NCBI GenBank assembly: GCA_019417465.1
Contig: DXVF01000011.1
Location: 1-64,000 of the forward strand
From: Clostridiales bacterium
GTDB taxonomy: Bacteria; Bacillota; Clostridia; TANB77; CAG-508
Length of the DNA: 64,000 nucleotides
Direction of reading: 5' to 3'
The first letter of the stretch is position 1, and each line of letters starts with the position of its first letter. The position numbers and the translations under genes were made by a program. The notes under the pieces were generated by a model. It was not told the origin of the DNA. It worked only from the letters and a program-made list of their open reading frames with translations, and made no database searches. This document shows, piece after piece, positions 26,475 through 35,433 of the stretch.

Positions 26475-27410
26475 GAGAATAAAATTGTAGTTATAGCACT
26501 ATTAATAATTGGTGGAGGAAGCTACGTTGCTTATGATAAATACCAAGAAAAATTGGAAAAGGATAAACAAATATTATTGGAAGAAACACAAAGTAAATAT
26601 GATTCTATTAATACTAGATTAGAAACATTAATTTTAAATGACGAAGAACAAAATGCGATTAATACACAATTAGAAACTATTAAAAAATCAATAGACGAGA
26701 ACAATATAACAGGAGATACTAATAATATTTTTGAAAATATAAATAAGAAAATAGATGAAATCAAAAACAACAATGTTTCAACTTTGTCAAATAAAGAAAA
26801 TGAATGTAATAATATAGATATAAGTAAATTCAATGAAGAACAAAAAAATAAGATTACGGAATTACAAAATCAATTTAATGAATTGAAAGGTCAAGAAAAA
26901 TATAAAGAAGCTCAAGGTAAAATTGAAGAATTAATTACATACAAAAATAATACAAATGCGGAGATAAATAAAGCAGAGCAAGAAGTGAAAGACCAACAAC
27001 AAATGCAATCAACAACGAATAGTAAAACAAATACAAAACCTAGTACAACAAATAAAAATAATAGTAGTAGCAATAATAATTATTATTCTAACGAACAAGC
27101 TGAAGCAGACAAACAATGGATTAAAGAGCAAGCTGAAAGAGCAGAGAAAAAATCTCAATTGCAAAATCAAATGACTAACATATACCCTAAAATAACAAGT
27201 TTAAAAATAGAAATACAAAATCTACAAAGTGAACTAAATACAGTCAATAGTCAATTGAATTCTATAAATAAAACAGAAAATACAAGCAAATGGTTACAAT
27301 TAAATAATAAAGCTCTATCATTGCAAAGTAGTATTGCTAGTAAACAATCTGAATTAAATAGTTATCAAAGTCAATACAATTCATTAAAAGCTCAACACGA
27401 CCGTTTATAA
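26475..27410 (+). pseudogene. membrane-anchored coiled-coil protein, 3' part
   Basis: Begins in the 11-bp core and continues the ATG at 14095. Restored, it is about 312 residues: a membrane anchor (residues about 4-20), coiled coils (about 22-165 and 205-300) and a Ser/Thr/Asn linker (TTNSKTNTKPSTTNKNNSSS). Without its start it can only be expressed from a TTG at 26553, which has no ribosome site. The intact product would face outward from the membrane. Function unknown. Confidence 0.7.
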
Positions 27411-27424
27411 AGGAGGATATAAAA

Positions 27425-28132
27425 ATGGAAGAAAAAAAGAAAAATAAAAAAAATGTAATGATTATAGTGTGTATAATATTAGTAGTAGCATTAGGAATTG
27501 GAGCAAAATATATATTAAGCAATAGTATAAAAACAAAAATATATACAGGAACTGAAACAACTCAAGAAGTGAATAATAGTAAATTAACAGATGAAGAAAA
27601 ACAATTATACAAAAAAGCAGTTGCAAGAGGAAATTCAAGTTTACTAGATGGAAAAACTATTGAAACAATAATAATCGAAGAAAAAGAAAGACAAGCAGAG
27701 GAACAACGTCAATTAGAAGAAAAAAGAGCAAAAGAAGAAGCTCAAAAAGAAGAACTTGCAAATGCAGTAACTTTAAATGTATATAATAAAAATGTTATTT
27801 TGAAAGACACTTCACAATGGAGATTTAGTGATTTTGTTGAGTTGAAAATGAATTGTAAAAATAATACTGATAAAGATATAGTAGCAGTAAAAGGAGATAT
27901 TAAAGTAACAGACTTATTTGGAAATGCAATTATAGATATATCACTTTTGTATGATAAAGCAACAATATCAGCAAAAGGAGAAGTTGATATAAAAGATATA
28001 GGACTTGAAGTTAATCAATTTATGGACGCACATATTAAGTTGAGAGATACAGAATTTTCAAAATTAAAATTCTCTTTTGAAACAAAATCAGTTGCATTTG
28101 CAGATGGAACAATATTAGGAGAAAGTAATTAG
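27425..28132 (+). CDS. membrane-anchored protein with C-terminal beta domain
   Basis: A 235-residue protein: basic N-terminus, membrane helix about residues 11-30 (VMIIVCIILVVALGIGAKYI), a charged helix (EEKERQAEEQRQLEEKRAK) near 80-115, then a beta domain (TLNVYNKNVILKDTSQW to SVAFADGTIL). Fourteen bases after the coiled-coil gene with AAAGGAGG, so part of the same operon cut by element D. Function unknown; probably an exported surface domain. Confidence 0.65.
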   Translation: MEEKKKNKKNVMIIVCIILVVALGIGAKYILSNSIKTKIYTGTETTQEVNNSKLTDEEKQLYKKAVARGNSSLLDGKTIETIIIEEKERQAEEQRQLEEKRAKEEAQKEELANAVTLNVYNKNVILKDTSQWRFSDFVELKMNCKNNTDKDIVAVKGDIKVTDLFGNAIIDISLLYDKATISAKGEVDIKDIGLEVNQFMDAHIKLRDTEFSKLKFSFETKSVAFADGTILGESN

Positions 28133-28135
28133 ATT

Positions 28136-28160
28136 AAGAGGGATTCCCTCTTTTTTCTTT
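28136..28160 (+). terminator. terminator after membrane-protein operon
   Basis: AAGAGGGA and TCCCTCTT form a tight hairpin followed by TTTTCTTTTCT. Confidence 0.75.
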
Positions 28161-29005
28161 TCTCTCACGTCAATTTTAAGCCGTTTTTATTTTAAAGGCA
28201 ACAAGTTATATGTCTAATATATCCAAAACGTCTGTACTGTAATTGTTATTACTAGAAAATCGTCATATTTTTATTCTATCTCTCTGTGATATAACCTACA
28301 TTCCTTATATCTAAAAAATACATCAAAAAAATTTGATTTTATGGTATAGAAAATTATCATTAAAAAATATCTTAAAATCAAGGTTAACTAAAAAAATATT
28401 GATAAAATATGGAAATTTGATAAAATTCAAAAAAGTCGATTCTAAAAACGTTGGTATTACTGGGTTTGCGACGACGATTTTGACTATAAAACTTAAATTT
28501 TATTAGGTATATAATAAAAATATTTATGTGTAGACATTATGTATTTAATGCGACATCTGTCTACAATATGCCTTTGTGAAGCTAGATGACAAGTTATATG
28601 CCTCAGAAATAAAATTGGCTAGGATTGGCTTGTACAGAATGAAAATATTTGCCTAAAAATTCTTTTTTTGAACTTGTGCCACAAGCGGTACTTCTTCAGT
28701 ATAGTTTGCTACACTAATAATTCGTGCCAAAAGTTCTTTTATTCATATTTTCCAATTTAAAATAAAATATAACATAAATATATAATTTGTTGTCTTTAAT
28801 ATTTTTAGGAGAATTTTCTGGTTTAGTAAATTAAATAAACTCATATAAAAACATCTTGATATAAGTTAAAAGTTATGATAAAGAATGAATGAAAAATAAT
28901 TTGTGATGATTTATTGTTTTTTAGTAAAAATTGTTATATTATAATTGCAACCTTTCATTGTCAAAAGGCAGTTCTTTACATAGGAGCGGAAAGGGGGCAA
29001 ATAAG
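28160..29005. other. gene-free stretch with relics and repeats
   Basis: No credible gene. ACAAGTTATATG occurs near 28200 and 28590. TGTAGACA and TGTCTACA (about 28528-28564) form a hairpin. On the minus strand near 28660-28745 a fragment reads KELLARIISVANYTEEVPLV and then stops; it looks like the tail of a lost gene, family not recognised. Probably decayed element DNA. Confidence 0.4.
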
Positions 29006-29116
29006 ATGACACAAACCGAGCTTATTCGAGAATTGATTGAAAAGTTATTAGCAGAAAAAGAAAAAAACATCAAACTTCAAACAAAACTGGAAGAATACAA
29101 AAAGAGTAAAGACTAG
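29006..29116 (+). CDS. small charged helical peptide (36 aa)
   Basis: MTQTELIRELIEKLLAEKEK, then a lysine-rich amphipathic helix. ATG 29006 follows GAAAGGGGG, and a strong terminator follows, which supports a real gene. Part of its start sequence (ACACAAACCGAGCT) recurs near 29220. Unknown function. Confidence 0.5.
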   Translation: MTQTELIRELIEKLLAEKEKNIKLQTKLEEYKKSKD

Positions 29117-29132
29117 ATGTGTCATACATAGT

Positions 29133-29176
29133 CGAAAGTGGGAAAGTTTTACGGGGCTTTCCTACTTTTTATTTTT
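29133..29176 (+). terminator. terminator after 29006 gene
   Basis: AGTGGGAAAG and CTTTCCTACT form a 10-bp stem, followed by TTTTTATTTTT. A second hairpin, GTAGTGTA/TACACTAC (29188-29209), serves the minus strand, where it is followed by a T run. Confidence 0.7.
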
Positions 29177-29391
29177 GCATAAAAAAAGTAGTGTATTACG
29201 GTACACTACGAGCAAACAATATACACAAACCGAGCTAGAGTACATTGTTCTTATGTATTTATATAATAACATCTTTTATTGGTTTTGTCAAATGAAATTT
29301 TTTAAAATTCAAAAGTTGTTGATATATAAGCATTGGAAAGCCCTATCTAAAAAATATCAAGCTATTATTGACAAAAATAATGGTCAAAATT

Positions 29392-29411
29392 TTTTTCCAA
29401 TATATTTCCAA
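29392..29411 (+). repeat. element A end repeat, right copy
   Basis: Exact copy, same orientation, of the 20-bp sequence at 4168-4187 (core TTCCAATATATTTCCAA). Confidence 0.55.
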
Positions 29412-29555
29412 AGTTGTCACTTGAATAAAGTTCATATTTTACATCACAAAAAATAAATCCTAAAAAATGTAAAATCTCAAATCTCCTGTGACTCTAAGAA
29501 ATCCCCTATATAAACATTGGCTAAATATAAATTTTTGTTTGTATATAGGCAAAAT

Positions 29556-29579
29556 TCGATCCCTGTCACCTCGACCAAT
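29556..29579 (+). other. att copy between elements A and B
   Basis: Matches the tRNA-Pro 3' end (4101-4124) at 23 of 24 bases. It is the right att of A and the left att of B. Confidence 0.8.
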
Positions 29580-29636
29580 TTAGACCGTTTTTCAAGGAAA
29601 CTCAATAGAATTTGAAAACAGTCAATAAAATTCAAA

Positions 29637-29680
29637 AGTGCTATTTTCTAAGGATTTTAGAGAATAGCACAATTTTTTTG
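29637..29680. terminator. hairpin near left end of element B
   Basis: GTGCTATT and AATAGCAC close a stem followed by AATTTTTTTG. In a circular element it would lie between int and repA and limit read-through. Confidence 0.55.
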
Positions 29681-29725
29681 CATTCTAAAAAATTCTCAAA
29701 AATTCCATTATTTTGTTCAGAAAAA

Positions 29726-29778
29726 TGTTCCGCAATTTTAAAAATCTTTTAAAAAATTGTTCCGCAAATTTCCGCAAA
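29726..29778 (+). repeat. element B end repeats, left cluster
   Basis: TTCCGCAA occurs at about 29728, 29760 and 29770. The same motif is at 44661 and, as TTCCGTAA, at 44674, with an inverted TGCGGAA at 44628. Private to B; probable integrase arm sites. Confidence 0.55.
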
Positions 29779-29802
29779 GCAAAATTCATTGATATTTAGG
29801 TA

Positions 29803-29831
29803 CTTTCAGTGTCGTTTGAAAAAACTGAAAG
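29803..29831 (+). promoter_or_regulatory. hairpin covering the repA ribosome site
   Basis: CTTTCAGT (29803-29810) pairs with ACTGAAAG (29824-29831); the stem includes the first bases of AAAGGAG (29828-29834), so folding would hinder repA translation. Confidence 0.5.
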
Positions 29832-29844
29832 GAGAACTATTGCT

Positions 29845-30399
29845 ATGGATTTTATACCTTATAAAGCAAATGAATATCTTGAAAATGTTTTTTATCAAAT
29901 TCCAAAAGAACTATTTAAAAATCCTTATTATAAAGATTTAAGTTCAGATAGTAAATTACTTTATGCATTGTTACTTGATAGACTATCAGTTTCAATGAAA
30001 AATGAATGGATTGATACAGCTGGAAATATATTCTTAATATTTTCAAGAAAAGAAGCTGAAGAAAAGTTAAACTTGTCAGACAAAACTGTTACAAAAGCAT
30101 TTAAACAATTAGTAGATGTCAAACTCATATCTGAAAAAAGGCAAGGATTTAGAAAAAATAACATTATATATGTTGGAAAGATAAATCATATATCAACTGC
30201 TAAAATTATGAGTCGTAAAAATTACGATTCAAGAAACGGAAAAACTACGAGTCAAGAGTCGGAGAATTTACGATGTAGTAATAATAAATATAATAAAAAT
30301 AATTATAGTAATATGAGTGCCAAGAAAAATTCATATTCAAATTATGAGCAAAGAGTTTATGAGCCAGAACAACTAGCTAATCTATATTGTAATGTATAA
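29845..30399 (+). CDS. repA: RepA-type replication initiator
   Basis: A 184-residue protein of the plasmid RepA N-terminal family: DFIPYKANEYLENVFYQIPK, then KLLYALLLDRLSVS and the winged helix EEKLNLSDKTVTKAFKQLVD. The C-terminal half is low complexity and ends EPEQLANLYCNV. ATG 29845 follows AAAGGAG. A hairpin overlaps that site, and an 18-base complement lies between xis and int. It would support replication of the circular form. It is shorter than large theta RepA proteins, as is usual in these elements. Confidence 0.8.
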   Translation: MDFIPYKANEYLENVFYQIPKELFKNPYYKDLSSDSKLLYALLLDRLSVSMKNEWIDTAGNIFLIFSRKEAEEKLNLSDKTVTKAFKQLVDVKLISEKRQGFRKNNIIYVGKINHISTAKIMSRKNYDSRNGKTTSQESENLRCSNNKYNKNNYSNMSAKKNSYSNYEQRVYEPEQLANLYCNV

Positions 30400-30425
30400 A
30401 AAAATAATAAAGGAGATTTTAAATT

Positions 30426-30818
30426 ATGGGAAATATTGAATCAAAAGAAAGATTTATTGATGAAAGAACAGGAATAGAATATATTAGAAATGGCGATTAC
30501 TATTTGCCAAATTTAGTCATAGAACCTCAAAGAAAAATTGACTTAAATAAATATGGTAGATTAAGATTAGAATATTTTAAAAAGCATAAAAAAGCAGAAT
30601 ATACAATTCTATTTATAGAAAATAAATTAGTAAACCATTTAGAAGAAATACAAGAAACTGCTATGAAAAGAGTAGAGGAAATTATACAAAAATTAAAATT
30701 ACAAAGCAATTTAACTGAAGAAATGAAAAATACTAACCAACTTTATTGGGTAGGAATGATGAATAATTTTAAAAATCAAGCTGAAGAAATCGTATTAAAA
30801 GAATTAATTTATGTATAA
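30426..30818 (+). CDS. tnpV: TnpV-like protein
   Basis: A 130-residue helical protein: YIRNGDYYLPNLVIEPQRKI, KYGRLRLEYFKKHK, a coiled middle, and QLYWVGMMNNFKNQAEEIV near the end. Follows repA by 26 bases with AAAGGAG. Relatives at 25899 and 45579 occupy the same place relative to repA, so the pair is a conserved module. TnpV is named from a Tn4451-type transposon; no function is established. Confidence 0.75.
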   Translation: MGNIESKERFIDERTGIEYIRNGDYYLPNLVIEPQRKIDLNKYGRLRLEYFKKHKKAEYTILFIENKLVNHLEEIQETAMKRVEEIIQKLKLQSNLTEEMKNTNQLYWVGMMNNFKNQAEEIVLKELIYV

Positions 30819-30939
30819 CCTCTATTTTTATTTTAAAAATTTAGGAATTATTAAAGAATAAATTAACTTTTTTTAGAGAAGCAATTTAAAATTTTCTTCT
30901 CTTTTTTGATGTAAAAAATTTTGAAAGGAGCAAATAAAA

Positions 30940-31431
30940 ATGAGAAATAAAGAATTAAAAGTAACACAAGAATTTGCTAATTTATTTAATGATGAATTAG
31001 TAATTTATAAAAATATTTTAGTAAAAGGAAGAAGTAAAATCACATTTTATAATTATATTATAGTAACAAGAAAAGGTATATTTGCAATTAAAACTAAAAC
31101 GATTTTAGGTCGAATGGTAACAGATAAATATAAAGTAAAATGGAAATCTTTTATAGGTTTTATTCCATTTATTTTTACAAATCCACCACTAGATGTTAGT
31201 TATAAAAGTTGTGATTTAGATTTTGCTTCAAATTGCGAAATGAATACAATTATTCCAATTTCAATTATAAAAAATAAAGGAAAAAAACATTTTTATATTG
31301 ATATGAATTACACTCAAAAAGAAAAATTTTATTATGAATTACACCATCAAGAAGATGTATTTTCTGATAAAAAAGTCGGAAAAATTTGTGAATTAATAGA
31401 GAAAAAAACACTTGTTTTTAGCAAATTTTAG
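30940..31431 (+). CDS. NERD-like protein
   Basis: A 163-residue protein with YNYIIVTRKGIFAIKTK, resembling the NERD (nuclease-related) core in which a strand leads to an ExK-like motif; here the acidic residue is not clear. GAAAGGAG precedes the ATG. Could be a nuclease remnant or a mobilization accessory factor. Confidence 0.4.
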   Translation: MRNKELKVTQEFANLFNDELVIYKNILVKGRSKITFYNYIIVTRKGIFAIKTKTILGRMVTDKYKVKWKSFIGFIPFIFTNPPLDVSYKSCDLDFASNCEMNTIIPISIIKNKGKKHFYIDMNYTQKEKFYYELHHQEDVFSDKKVGKICELIEKKTLVFSKF

Positions 31432-31460
31432 CTATTCTAAAAGCAGTTACTATTTTGAAA

Positions 31461-31600
31461 GCAAGCATCGCATTTATATTCCCGTATAAATACCGCTTGC
31501 CAGTTTTAATATAAAACTGAATTATGGGGAATTTCTTCCCCAATCCCCTAAAAAATATATGCTCTTTTCTGGCAGTCTTTATAAAAAAGACTGTCTATTT
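31461..31600 (+). other. putative oriT region of element B
   Basis: A 40-base hairpin (31461-31500) has outer arms GCAAGC/GCTTGC and inner arms ATTTATA/TATAAAT. GGGGAA..TTCCCC and AGTCTTT..AAAGACT follow. A cluster of inverted repeats immediately upstream of mobC is the normal location of an oriT. The nick site was not identified. Confidence 0.5.
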
Positions 31601-31623
31601 TTTTGAAAAGGAGAATTAAAATT

Positions 31624-31947
31624 ATGAGAAAAAGAAATATAAAAAAACAAATATGGTTAGATGTAAAGGAAGATGAATTATTAAAAAAGAAATCAAAAGA
31701 AGCAGGTTTAAGTGAAGCTGAATTTGTAAGAAGTTTAATTAAAGGTTATAGAATAAAAGCACAACCAACTGAAGAAATAAAATCTTTTCAAAGAGAGCTA
31801 TATGGAATAGCAAATAATATAAATCAAATTGCTAGAGTTGCAAATTCTAGATATAGTGTTTCACACGATAATTTTGAATATGTTTCAAAAGCCTTAACTG
31901 ATTTCATTTTAAAATTTGAAAAGAAAATTTATTCAAGACAAAAATGA
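31624..31947 (+). CDS. mobC: MobC-like relaxosome protein
   Basis: A 107-residue protein: ribbon-helix-helix-like start (KQIWLDVKEDELLKKKSKEA, then GLSEAEFVRSLIKGY), followed by the MobC segment QRELYGIANNINQIARVAN. It binds oriT and helps the relaxase. ATG 31624 is chosen because AAAGGAG is 10 bases upstream. It precedes mobA by 13 bases. Confidence 0.85.
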   Translation: MRKRNIKKQIWLDVKEDELLKKKSKEAGLSEAEFVRSLIKGYRIKAQPTEEIKSFQRELYGIANNINQIARVANSRYSVSHDNFEYVSKALTDFILKFEKKIYSRQK

Positions 31948-31960
31948 AAGGAGATTTTAG

Positions 31961-33289
31961 ATGGCAATTACAAAATATATAGTTATAAAAAAGAATTTGG
32001 AGGCAGTAATAAATTATGCAAAGAATGGAGATAAAACTGAAAATGGAATTTTAGTATCTGCAATAAATTGTTTGCCTGAAACGGCATATTCACAGATGAT
32101 GTTGACCAAAAAGAATTTCCATAAAGAAGATGGTAGATTGAGTTATCATATAATACAATCATTTAATGGTAATGAAATTTCCCCAGAAAAATGTAATAAA
32201 ATTGGTATGGAACTAGCACAACAGTTATGGGGAAATAAATATCAAGTTCTAGTTTGTACTCATACTAATAAGCAAAATGTTCATAATCATATAGTTTTAA
32301 ATTCTGTTTCATTTATAGATGGAAGTAAATATCATAACTCAAATGTTGAAATTGCATTACTTCGAGAAATAAATGATGATTTATGCAGAAAATATGATTT
32401 ATCTATAATTGAAACTAAACAAGCTAATAAAGGTAAAGATATTGCTCAAAATAGAATAGCAAATTATAATCGTAATTCAGGAAAAATGGAGCTTATAAAA
32501 AATGATATTGATGAAGCTATTAAAGGAGCAACAAAATATCAAGAGTTTATAGATATATTGAATTTTAAAGGTTATTATATTAAAAAATCTGGAAATTTTA
32601 TGTCTATTTCATCTCCATACTATAATAGAAATATAAGACTTGCTAGAACATTTGGAGATGACTATACTTTTGAACATATTAAAACTAGAATTTATCAAAG
32701 TGCCATATATGATAAGTATATAAAAAGAAATGATAATGAGAAAATATATAAAGTAAAAATATATGATGGTATTAAGATTGATTCAGAAAGATTAAAGACT
32801 TCATCATTTTACAGATTGTATGTGCATTATTTATATCTTCTGGGAAAATTACCACCTAAAATTCATTATGAAGAAAGAACAAAAGAATATTATCAAGAAA
32901 TAGACAAATTTAATAAATTGTGTGATGAATTGAATATGATAGCTGATTATAAACTAGAGTCAAAAGAAAATGTAGAGAAATTAAGAACTACATTTCTTAA
33001 TGAAGTTGCACCATTAAAAGCAGAACGAGAAAAATTAAGGAATTTGTATAATAAAACAACCAATGAAGCTGATAAAACTATTCTTCAAGCTAAAATAGAT
33101 ATTATTACTGAAGATATTAATAAGATAAACAACAAAATTCAAACTTGCAAAAGAATTATTTCTAAAGCTGATAAAGGTGAAAAAGAAACTGCTTTAATAA
33201 ATAATAGAGTATCTGAAAATCAATTAAATAATGAACAGGAAAACACTAAAAATAAAGACAGGAAAAGAATAGATAGAGCTACTTTTTAG
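31961..33289 (+). CDS. mobA: MobA/VirD2-family relaxase
   Basis: A 442-residue MOBP-type relaxase. The N-terminal domain has the motif RLSYHIIQSF near residue 60 and the metal triad in CTHTNKQNVHNHIVLN near 92-106. The C-terminal part is helical and coiled (ETALINNRVSENQLNNEQEN). AAAGGAG precedes the ATG. It would nick B at oriT and lead transfer through a helper conjugation machine. The catalytic Tyr is probably Tyr5 or Tyr18. Confidence 0.88.
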   Translation: MAITKYIVIKKNLEAVINYAKNGDKTENGILVSAINCLPETAYSQMMLTKKNFHKEDGRLSYHIIQSFNGNEISPEKCNKIGMELAQQLWGNKYQVLVCTHTNKQNVHNHIVLNSVSFIDGSKYHNSNVEIALLREINDDLCRKYDLSIIETKQANKGKDIAQNRIANYNRNSGKMELIKNDIDEAIKGATKYQEFIDILNFKGYYIKKSGNFMSISSPYYNRNIRLARTFGDDYTFEHIKTRIYQSAIYDKYIKRNDNEKIYKVKIYDGIKIDSERLKTSSFYRLYVHYLYLLGKLPPKIHYEERTKEYYQEIDKFNKLCDELNMIADYKLESKENVEKLRTTFLNEVAPLKAEREKLRNLYNKTTNEADKTILQAKIDIITEDINKINNKIQTCKRIISKADKGEKETALINNRVSENQLNNEQENTKNKDRKRIDRATF

Positions 33290-33352
33290 TAGTTCTATCT
33301 AATATTTATAAACTTCATTTTGAATAATCTGAATGGCTTCTCTTTATTCTTT

Positions 33353-33817
33353 TTATATAATTGTTTTTAGCGTTACTTCAAACTCTTTAAATCCATTTTT
33401 CTTGTAAAAATCAATTGCATTTACATTTAAAGCACTTGCTGTTACTTTCATTTCTTCAATTCCTTTATCAAGACAATATTTTTTAAACTCATTTATTAAT
33501 TTAGTTCCAATTCCTTGCCCTCTATAATTTTCTTCAATATAAAAATTATCTAATTCAGAAATAGGTTTTAAAATACAGGAGTTTTTTGTATCAACTGTTC
33601 CAGCTAAATAGCCAATGATATTGTTTTCTGCTACTGCTACAAATGCTATTTCATTTTCAATTATATCTTTAAAATAATTCTCTCCTTTTTCAGTAAAAGG
33701 CCATCCAACTTTTAAAGAAGAATCAAATTTATTATATTCTAATTCAAATAACTTATTATTTAATTCTTGAATTGTTCTTAAATCTTCAATATTTGCCTTT
33801 CTAATTACAATATCCAT
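33353..33817 (-). CDS. GNAT-family N-acetyltransferase
   Basis: A 154-residue acetyl-CoA-dependent acetyltransferase: IRKANIEDLRTIQELNNKLF at the N-terminus, AVAENNIIGYLAG in the core, and the acetyl-CoA loop ENYRGQGIGTKLINEF near residue 98. Substrate unknown. First of several minus-strand small-molecule enzymes in B. Confidence 0.88.
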   Translation of the reverse strand: MDIVIRKANIEDLRTIQELNNKLFELEYNKFDSSLKVGWPFTEKGENYFKDIIENEIAFVAVAENNIIGYLAGTVDTKNSCILKPISELDNFYIEENYRGQGIGTKLINEFKKYCLDKGIEEMKVTASALNVNAIDFYKKNGFKEFEVTLKTII

Positions 33818-33835
33818 AATTTCTCCAATCTTTAT

Positions 33836-34213
33836 TTAAACATATTTAGCCACTTTATCAACCGTAACTACAATTGCACCTTTAGGTTTTGTAGCTCCAA
33901 AAGGCGATATTTCGCCATTACTAAAAAATGTGTGTTTACAAAGTTCATAGTATTCTCCATCAGAGTAAAATTCAGCTGTCCCAAACATTCTTAATCCTTC
34001 ATACTTTTCATTAAAAACTGTTAAGACAACATTGCGATTATATTGTATGTTTTTTTGTGTATTTACCATTTCATTTACAGAGATAACAATTTTATTTTCT
34101 TCTATTACTTTAACATCTGAAGCAACTGATAAATTAGGATTATTCTCTTTATTAACTGTAGCAATATGCATTGGTTTTCCATCAATTAAATCTTTATATT
34201 CAAATAAATTCAT
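33836..34213 (-). CDS. pyridoxamine 5'-phosphate oxidase-family protein
   Basis: A 125-residue split-barrel flavin-binding protein: MHIATVNKENNPNLSVASDV and VVLTVFNEKYEGLRMFGTA are typical. Start ATG 34213 follows GGAGG; an earlier in-frame start at 34222 overlaps that site. Its ATG overlaps the TAA of the SDR remnant, so the two were translated together. Probably a flavin reductase or detoxification enzyme. Confidence 0.8.
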   Translation of the reverse strand: MNLFEYKDLIDGKPMHIATVNKENNPNLSVASDVKVIEENKIVISVNEMVNTQKNIQYNRNVVLTVFNEKYEGLRMFGTAEFYSDGEYYELCKHTFFSNGEISPFGATKPKGAIVVTVDKVAKYV

Positions 34214-34341
34214 TAATACCAACCTCCATCTACTTTTATTACTGTGCTAATTATTATATCATAACCTTTCTTGGCAAATTCTCTTGATATAGCTTCTCCT
34301 ATTCCTCTTGTACCACCTGTTACTAACACATTTTTATTCAT
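34213..34341 (-). pseudogene. short-chain dehydrogenase with internal deletion
   Basis: The 42-residue frame begins NKNVLVTGGTRGIGEAISRE (the Rossmann TGxxxGIG motif) and passes directly into STVIKVDGGWY, the typical end of FabG-type dehydrogenases. About 200 central residues, with the Ser-Tyr-Lys catalytic site, are gone. The fusion remains in frame. Confidence 0.75.
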
Positions 34342-34369
34342 ATAAAAACTCCTTTCTAGTTGTTTTAAT

Positions 34370-35002
34370 TTAAAAATTAAAGCTCTTTCTTCTATCCTCT
34401 AATTCATCAAAGTATGAATCATAAGAATAATCTATACTGATATATGGTTTAAATAATTGTATTACAATATCATCATAATCTGTTGTTAAAAATTCATTAT
34501 CAATAACTTTACCTAAAGTATAAATACAATTTTCACTGGCTTCCTTTGATATCTTAAATTTTTCAGATAAATATGCAGGTGTCATTTTAGCTCCATTTTT
34601 AACTAACTGCTTTAAAACACATTGAGGAGCTAATAATTGTGCTGCAAAGAAGTTAGCTTCAGCTTCATTTTTGTCACATTGAGTTGTATGTTTTAAAACT
34701 ATATGTCCTAATTCATGGGATATTGTCCAAATTTTTCTTCCTTCTGTTTCTATATCTTCATTATAAAAAATTAATATATTATTGTTTCTAATATATGTAT
34801 ATCCATCATTAGTATTACCATTAGAGGTTAACTGATTTATACTTAGATTTGTCTTTTGTGCATATTCTTGGAAACTGATTATTATAATATTATATTCTTT
34901 TAATTTTATATTTTTAGGATTTATAGGAAAAGACAAATTTTCTTGTAATATTAAAGTTTTATAAGCTTCTTCTTTTGCTTTTCTAAAATTTGGTTTAACC
35001 AT
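34370..35002 (-). CDS. ImmA/IrrE-family metallopeptidase
   Basis: A 210-residue zinc peptidase with HELGHIVLKH near residue 96 and the downstream NEAEANFFAAQLLAP. Such proteins cleave a partner repressor. It overlaps the stop of the XRE gene upstream by 8 bases, so the two form a unit: the peptidase probably inactivates that repressor under stress, as in ICEBs1. Confidence 0.88.
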   Translation of the reverse strand: MVKPNFRKAKEEAYKTLILQENLSFPINPKNIKLKEYNIIIISFQEYAQKTNLSINQLTSNGNTNDGYTYIRNNNILIFYNEDIETEGRKIWTISHELGHIVLKHTTQCDKNEAEANFFAAQLLAPQCVLKQLVKNGAKMTPAYLSEKFKISKEASENCIYTLGKVIDNEFLTTDYDDIVIQLFKPYISIDYSYDSYFDELEDRRKSFNF

Positions 35003-35345
35003 TTTTATTGTTCCCTAAAAATATATCAATTGTGCTATCTAATATGTCAAGTAATTTTTCCTTTTCTTTTGGATTCACTTGTTCAGCTTTTCTAAAAATT
35101 ATAGCAGTTCTAGAATTATCTTCTTCCTTTATTTTATCTTTAATTCCTAATAAATAATTAACAGTAACTCCAAAATAATTAGATAATTTATTTAATGTTT
35201 CAGTGTTTGGAGTTGCATTTCCAGATTCCCAATAAGATACTCCAGTAGCAGTAATCCCAACTATATCAGCTAACTGCTGTTGTGTTAGATTATTTTTTTT
35301 TCTTAATTCTTTTATTATTTGAGAAAATTTATTTTCGTTCATCAT
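34995..35345 (-). CDS. XRE-family repressor paired with ImmA
   Basis: A 116-residue regulator with a helix-turn-helix (FSQIIKELRKKNNLTQQQLA, then ITATGVSYWESGNATP) and a C-terminal region expected to meet the peptidase. ATG 35345 follows GGAGGG. It is divergent from the MBL operon; the shared region 35346-35544 holds two AAATAAAATGTAA copies, likely operators that control both directions. Confidence 0.87.
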   Translation of the reverse strand: MMNENKFSQIIKELRKKNNLTQQQLADIVGITATGVSYWESGNATPNTETLNKLSNYFGVTVNYLLGIKDKIKEEDNSRTAIIFRKAEQVNPKEKEKLLDILDSTIDIFLGNNKNG

Positions 35346-35433
35346 CTTTCCCTCCATTTAATGAAATTATAATATAAAATAAATAAAATGTAAATATTTT
35401 TTAAATAAAATGTAAGTTTTTTGGCAAAGTATA

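Larger units (their letters stand above)
14098..26485. mobile_element. element D, mobilizable element with serine recombinase
   Basis: Flanked by the 11-bp direct repeat GAGAATAAAAT (14098-14108 and 26475-26485). Inside the ends, TATGACTAAAATTTA (14161) and its approximate reverse at 26459-26473 form an inverted pair. Contents: decayed large serine recombinase at the left end, small gene, helix-turn-helix gene, DUF6076-like gene, two GC-richer cargo genes, IS, MobV relaxase with oriT, RepA-like gene, YhcG nuclease, tnpV. The recombinase, RepA and relaxase combination is typical of Clostridia mobilizable elements. Confidence 0.75.
4123..29579. mobile_element. element A, integrated at tRNA-Pro, with nested element D
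   Basis: Bounded by the tRNA-Pro 3' end and its copy at 29556-29579. The integrase gene (4222-5501) lies next to the tRNA and reads toward it. TTCCAATATATTTCCAA occurs near both ends (inside 4168-4187 and 29392-29411). Native content appears to be a replication-type gene, a methylase, many small plasmid-like genes, a XerC-like recombinase and two membrane proteins. Element D adds about 12.4 kb inside it. The integrase is frameshifted, so A is probably fixed in place. Confidence 0.7.

Noticed and set aside
28660..28745. Small minus-strand gene
   Set aside because: The frame opens after a stop with no start codon or ribosome site; treated as a relic.
29175..29456. 93-codon plus-strand frame
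   Set aside because: Starts inside a hairpin, lacks a ribosome site and overlaps the element A end repeat.
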